A program made the translations under genes and the position numbers. DNA of 64,000 nt from contig NZ_CABSIF010000001.1 of assembly GCF_902477725.1 (NCBI RefSeq), forward strand, positions 186,001 through 250,000, given 5' to 3'. Under the pieces are notes generated by a model. That model made no database searches. It was not told where the DNA came from and saw only the letters and a program-made list of their open reading frames with translations. The stretch's first letter is position 1. Each line of letters begins with the position of its first letter. The DNA comes from an uncultured Desulfovibrio sp. Lineage in GTDB: Bacteria > Desulfobacterota > Desulfovibrionia > Desulfovibrionales > Desulfovibrionaceae. Below, one piece after another: positions 60,011 through 64,000 of the stretch.

Positions 60011-61999
60011 CTAGTCGGGGATGATCTGGTAGTAGGGCTTCTTGAAGATCTTGGTCTCGCCGGTGGCGGGATTGTACTTCGAGTTCACAAAGCACTTCCA
60101 AGCGTCGTCGTCCAGGCCCATGAAGTCCGCACGGTAGTAGAAGCCGGGGTAGCGGGATTCTTCACGGAAGGAGATGTGCTGCATGTGCAGACGCACCGTC
60201 CACAGACGATGGTAGTTTTCCCAGCAGCGCAGCAGTTCGTGCAGGTCACGAGCGGCCAGCTTGAAGGAGTCTTCTTCCATCATGGCGAGCAGGTTGAAGC
60301 CGGTGTCAAGCAGCGCCTTGGAGGTGGTGTAGTACGTGCTCACGCCACCGCCGTATTCGTCGGTGCACTTCACGAGACGCATCATGAAGTTCTTGGGCGT
60401 GATGTAGTTCGGGTTCACCACGGGGTCGGTCGAAGCGGCCTTGCCTTCTTCGAAGTTGTAGAAGGGACGGTAAACGGCCTTCTTCAGTTCTTCGGCGGTT
60501 TCAGCGAACTCAGGCTTGAAGTCCTTGTGATCAAGGCACCAGCGAACCATCTGCTTGCCAGCCATGCGGCCTTCAGCATGCGAACCGGAGGAGAACTTGT
60601 GGCCGGAAGCGCCCACGCCGTCGGCGCAGGTGAAGAGGCCTTCAACGGTGGTCATGCGGTTGTAGACCTTGCCGTTGGCAGCGCGCACTTTGTAGTCTTC
60701 GGGCACCCAAGCTTCGTCGGGACCGGAAACCCAGATGCCGCAGCAGCCGGAGTGGGAGCCGAGCAGGTAGGGTTCGGTGGGCATGATTTCGGAACCACGT
60801 TCTTCAGGCGCGGTGTTGGTGCAGGCCCAAAGGTTGGCCTGGCCAACGCACATGTCGAGGAAGTCTTCCCAAGCTTCGGATTCAAGATCCTTCTGCTGTT
60901 CTTCGTTCAGGGTCGCGAAGGTGTTCTGCAGGGCGGTCTTGGTGTCCATGTAGATGGGGCCGCGGCCTTCGCGCATTTCACGAAGCATCATGTGGTTACG
61001 CAGGCAGGTCGGAATGACATGGCCCTTGGCGTAGCCGCGATCTTCGTAAGGCTTCAGCATGGCGCGGTTGGTGGCGCAATAATCTTCACCCTTGGAGTTG
61101 GTGGCTTTGGCCTTGAACAGGAGGAACCACGCACCCACGGGGCCGTAACCGTCCTTGAAGCGGGCGGGCACGAAGCGGTTTTCCATCATGGTCATTTCAG
61201 CGCCAACCTGAGCGCACATGGTGTAGGTCGAACCGGCGTTCCACACAGGATACCAGGCGCGGCCCATGCCTTCACCGGTGGAGCGGGGACGGTACACGTT
61301 AACGGCACCGCCAGCGGCCACCATGATGGTGTTGGCTTTGAAGATGTGCACTTCGTTGGCGCGCAGGTTGAAGCCCACGGCGCCGGCGATGCGGTTGGGG
61401 GTGTTCTTATCGAGAAGCAGCTTCACGATGAAGATACGTTCCATGATGCGGTCTTCACCCAGGGCATTCTTGGCAGCTTCGGCCACGATGCACTTGTAGG
61501 ATTCACCGTTGATCATGATCTGCCAGCGGCCGGAACGCACAGGGGCATCGCCCTTGCGCAGGCTCTTGCCAGCAGCCTTGGCGGCAGCGCCGTTCAGGTT
61601 GTGGCCGTCTTCGCCCTTGATCCAGCAGGGAAGGCCCCAATCTTCAAACAGATGCACGGAGTCGTCAACGTGACGGCCTACGTCGAAGATAAGGTCTTCG
61701 CGAACCAGGCCCATAAGGTCGGTGCGGACCATGCGGACGTAGTCGTCGGCGTCGTTTTCACCCAGGTAGGTGTTGATGGCGGAAAGACCCTGGGCCACGG
61801 CGCCGGAGCGCTCGAGGGTGGCTTTGTCAACCAGCATGATCTTCAGGCCGTGCTTGTCGCCCCAGCGCACTGCTTCAAAAGCGGTGCCGCAGGAGCCCAT
61901 GCCGCCGCCCACGATCAGCAGGTCAACAGCATGTTCCTTAACTTCAGGCTCGGCAATGGCCACACCCTTCGTCGCTTCCTTGACGGGAATCATTGGCAT
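60011..61999 (-). CDS. aprA: Adenylylsulfate (APS) reductase alpha subunit
   Basis: A 662-residue FAD enzyme, normal length for AprA. The FAD motif LLIVGGGMGSCGTAFEA is near residue 28. RSGAVAQGLSAINTYLG and the C-terminal NYHRLWTVRLHMQHISF are AprA-specific. It reduces APS to sulfite and AMP in the cytoplasm, the second step of dissimilatory sulfate reduction, with electrons from Qmo by way of AprB. ATG 61999 has AAGGAG upstream and lies 37 bases after aprB. Confidence 0.97.
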   Translation of the reverse strand: MPMIPVKEATKGVAIAEPEVKEHAVDLLIVGGGMGSCGTAFEAVRWGDKHGLKIMLVDKATLERSGAVAQGLSAINTYLGENDADDYVRMVRTDLMGLVREDLIFDVGRHVDDSVHLFEDWGLPCWIKGEDGHNLNGAAAKAAGKSLRKGDAPVRSGRWQIMINGESYKCIVAEAAKNALGEDRIMERIFIVKLLLDKNTPNRIAGAVGFNLRANEVHIFKANTIMVAAGGAVNVYRPRSTGEGMGRAWYPVWNAGSTYTMCAQVGAEMTMMENRFVPARFKDGYGPVGAWFLLFKAKATNSKGEDYCATNRAMLKPYEDRGYAKGHVIPTCLRNHMMLREMREGRGPIYMDTKTALQNTFATLNEEQQKDLESEAWEDFLDMCVGQANLWACTNTAPEERGSEIMPTEPYLLGSHSGCCGIWVSGPDEAWVPEDYKVRAANGKVYNRMTTVEGLFTCADGVGASGHKFSSGSHAEGRMAGKQMVRWCLDHKDFKPEFAETAEELKKAVYRPFYNFEEGKAASTDPVVNPNYITPKNFMMRLVKCTDEYGGGVSTYYTTSKALLDTGFNLLAMMEEDSFKLAARDLHELLRCWENYHRLWTVRLHMQHISFREESRYPGFYYRADFMGLDDDAWKCFVNSKYNPATGETKIFKKPYYQIIPD

Positions 62000-62036
62000 A
62001 ATTGTTTCTCCTTATCGCACTAGCGGTTGCAATAGC

Positions 62037-62525
62037 CTAGCGGCCGTGTTCCATGCAGGTGAAGGTCTTGTTAGCGTCCTTAACATCGAACTTCTTGCCA
62101 AGGGCGGTCTTGGGAGCGACCAGGGCAGTTTCGGTGAACAGCAGTTCATCTTCGATGTTGGCGCCTTCGGGATGACCTTCAAAGGGCTTGATGGAACCTT
62201 CCGGCGTAGTGCGGATGGGGAACTTGAAGCGTTTCACGTTGCCATTGCGGAACTTGACGGTCCACATGATGGAGTCAGCCGAACGCATGGGGATACAGGT
62301 CCCGCCCATGGGGGCAAAGTCTGCATAGGGACGGGCCGTAATGGCGCCCTGGGGGCAGATTTTCACGCAGGAATAGCATTCCCAGCAGGCATCGGGTTCC
62401 TGGTTGTATGCCTTCATTTCCTCAGAATCAAGAATCATGAGGTCATTGGGGCAAATGTACATGCAGGCCGTCTTTTCGCCACCCTTGCAGCCGTCGCACT
62501 TGGACGGATCGACAAACGTCGGCAT
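62037..62525 (-). CDS. aprB: Adenylylsulfate (APS) reductase beta subunit
   Basis: A 162-residue iron-sulfur protein. Two [4Fe-4S] sites use C10, C13, C21, C25 and C47, C50, C53, C57; the 7-residue gap between the second and third cysteines of the first site is characteristic of AprB. The C-terminal tail wraps around AprA in known structures. GGAGG precedes the ATG. It is the first gene of aprBA, with a 125-base leader from the candidate promoter. Confidence 0.96.
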   Translation of the reverse strand: MPTFVDPSKCDGCKGGEKTACMYICPNDLMILDSEEMKAYNQEPDACWECYSCVKICPQGAITARPYADFAPMGGTCIPMRSADSIMWTVKFRNGNVKRFKFPIRTTPEGSIKPFEGHPEGANIEDELLFTETALVAPKTALGKKFDVKDANKTFTCMEHGR

Positions 62526-62558
62526 ACGTATCCTCCAACTCTTTTAAAAGTGTTTCAG

Positions 62559-62580
62559 AAAAACCCGCCGGGTTCGGCGA
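62559..62580 (-). promoter_or_regulatory. Terminator-like hairpin in the aprBA leader
   Basis: On the minus strand CTCGCCG-AACC-CGGCGGG forms a 7-bp stem (one G-U) followed by TTTTT, about 35-55 bases before the aprB ATG. It sits downstream of the candidate promoter, so it may act as an attenuator. Confidence 0.45.
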
Positions 62581-62655
62581 GGCGCGCGGCAAATCCGTCA
62601 CGCCGGGGTTAGCCGAGCGCCTCCACAACGAAGGTTGGGCGTATGGCTTGCGCAA

Positions 62656-62685
62656 TTAGTAACAAGCACTTAGCCTTTGAGTCAA
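62656..62685 (-). promoter_or_regulatory. Candidate aprBA promoter
   Basis: On the minus strand TTGACT (62680-62685), an 18-base spacer and TACTAA (62656-62661). The -35 box is strong, the -10 box moderate. Confidence 0.45.
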
Positions 62686-63017
62686 CCCCCCTCTGCAAAA
62701 ATTCGTGGAAACTTCACAGAGCCGTCATACGGATTTACAGCAAATTCAGAACGTTAACTGCCTTGTGAAAAAAAATCTCTTTCGCATTTTCGCCCCTCTT
62801 GCGTCACAACCATTTCAAAAGTCAACGGATCATGCCACGCAGGGCTGCCCAATGCGCAACCCTTGCAAGAGAAGTCATTTCAAGCTAACACGCTTGGGCA
62901 GATAAGGGAAGCCCCCGCGGCAAAACGAGCCATGAGTCGGCAACCTGTTGTTTTTTCAATGCTGCGCCACGGGCGGACCCCTCCTATCCAAATTTCATTA
63001 TCAGTACAGGACAAGGC

Positions 63018-64000
63018 ATGACCGACAATTCCAACGATTCCCGCGCTCCCCGCGATGCGCGCGAAGCACGGGGCCAACGCGCCTCACGCGGCCCCCGTAA
63101 TGGGCACGAAACCGGCGATTCGCGCGCCCGCAAGCCGTTGCGCGAAGTAGTTTGCGAGATCGACCGCGACATTTTGCGGCTGCTGCTTCGCCGCAATAAT
63201 ATTCTTGTCCGCATGCGCGGCGACAAACCCCGGCTCGACTCCACGGAAGAAAAAACCATCCGTGAATCTTGGGAAGCCTCAGTTTCCCACATCAGCCGCG
63301 ATGCGCGCCTTTCGGGCCACTTTTTTTCGCTCATGCAGGAAGTGGAATTTCAGCCCCGTCCCGCCTCCGCACGCGCTGACGGCGCGGATGAGGGCGGCGA
63401 ACTCGGCGGTGCAGCAACGCAGGAACCGCCGCGCACAGCCTTTAATCTTGCGCCGCCCGCCAAACACGTGCGCCTGCACATGCCTGCCCCCCTGGCCTGC
63501 CGGGCCACGCGCGCGTGGCTGATGCTGGCCGCAGCCACGGGCCAGCCCCTGCATATCGCGCCCTGCCTCATGAATGATCCCATTGTTGACTGCGTCAAAA
63601 TGCTCATTCAGGCAGGCGCCTCGATGACCCGCGAGGATGAAGGCGTTTCTGCCCGCCCGGCTGCTCCGCTTGGCGCGTCTGACAAGGTAATCCACACGGG
63701 CGACAGCGCCTGGAACTTCTTCATGCTGCTGGGGCACTATCTTGGCCGCCCCTCGCGCGCAAAGTTTACTGGCGATGCAAGCCTGAAACTGGCTGACTTT
63801 TCTTCTGTGCGGCACTTCCTGCCCACCTTGGGAGCGCGCCTCGTGCATGTGGTGCCCAAGAGCGATGGTCTGCCCGCACGCCTTGAGTGCTCCGGCATTC
63901 TGCCTGATTCCGTCAAACTGCCTGCCGATGTGCCCGCCGAACTGGCCGAGGGCATCCTGCTGGCGGCTCCCGGCTACGAAAGGGCAATCACCCTTGATCT
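63018..64000 (+). CDS. Chorismate-mutase-like/EPSP-synthase-like fusion protein, cut by window end
   Basis: The frame is open from ATG 63018 (AAGG just upstream) to the end of the window, at least 327 codons. Residues about 1-38 are Arg/Asp-rich and disordered. Residues about 39-110 look like an AroQ-type chorismate mutase (LREVVCEIDRDILRLLLRRN, ending SLMQEVEF). After an Ala/Glu-rich linker, residues from about 148 follow the EPSP synthase (AroA) fold pattern. However, the AroA motif GSKSxxNR reads PLACRATR here, and NAGTAMR aligns with TGDSAWN. It may be a divergent AroA or a non-catalytic relative. It is divergent from aprBA. Confidence 0.6.
   Translation, partial: MTDNSNDSRAPRDAREARGQRASRGPRNGHETGDSRARKPLREVVCEIDRDILRLLLRRNNILVRMRGDKPRLDSTEEKTIRESWEASVSHISRDARLSGHFFSLMQEVEFQPRPASARADGADEGGELGGAATQEPPRTAFNLAPPAKHVRLHMPAPLACRATRAWLMLAAATGQPLHIAPCLMNDPIVDCVKMLIQAGASMTREDEGVSARPAAPLGASDKVIHTGDSAWNFFMLLGHYLGRPSRAKFTGDASLKLADFSSVRHFLPTLGARLVHVVPKSDGLPARLECSGILPDSVKLPADVPAELAEGILLAAPGYERAITLD

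Larger units (their letters stand above)
62526..63017. other. Divergent region between aprB and the EPSP-synthase-like gene
   Basis: It carries the aprBA promoter and leader on the minus strand. The right half (about 62700-63017) should hold the promoter of the + strand gene; none was identified with confidence. No gene is visible. Confidence 0.6.

Overview
The window is a chromosomal stretch of a Desulfovibrio-type sulfate-reducing bacterium, closest in gene content to Desulfovibrio desulfuricans. The main reason is the dissimilatory sulfate-reduction block at the right end: aprBA (APS reductase) and qmoABC plus the small promoter-distal gene qmoD. Supporting signs are a 2-oxoacid:ferredoxin oxidoreductase, several chemoreceptors and a generally GC-rich background. 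The species call is inference; the pathway calls are firm.

Left part (1-8.6 kb, + strand). The end of a 2-oxoacid:ferredoxin oxidoreductase operon runs into phosphate butyryltransferase and butyrate kinase, which together could turn 2-oxoacids into acids with ATP gain. A DASS-type anion transporter, a PrpR-like sigma-54 activator, a 60-residue protein with a good sigma-28 promoter and a D-2-hydroxyacid dehydrogenase follow.

Adhesin and signalling (8.7-29.5 kb). An 11.2-kb minus-strand gene encodes a 3733-residue VCBS/RTX adhesin. It has a LapG-like PAAG site near its N-terminus and a helical insert between repeats. Two chemoreceptors with different sensor domains but almost identical signalling domains come next, then a hybrid histidine kinase with two periplasmic solute-binding domains.

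Respiratory and transport block (29.5-42 kb). This holds a YibE/F membrane protein, an alkaline phosphatase, a four-gene molybdoenzyme operon (TorD-like chaperone, catalytic, 4x[4Fe-4S] and membrane-anchor subunits) behind a PAS-LuxR regulator, tRNA-Phe(GAA), a ClC chloride/proton antiporter and a phenylacetate-CoA-ligase-like enzyme.

Accessory AT-rich island (42.1-48.3 kb). A short Rhs protein ends in a CHAP-like peptidoglycan amidase domain. It is followed by three tandem copies of a two-gene cassette encoding small exported proteins, then a GNAT acetyltransferase. This looks like a polymorphic toxin with an amplified periplasmic immunity array and is the most interesting locus here.

Right part (48.4-64 kb). 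A third chemoreceptor, a small conserved protein, an exported EF-hand protein, a YgiQ-type radical SAM protein and SlyX precede the convergent qmoD-C-B-A and aprA-B operons. The aprBA leader contains a terminator-like hairpin. The window ends inside a + strand chorismate-mutase/EPSP-synthase-like fusion whose usual active-site residues appear to be missing.
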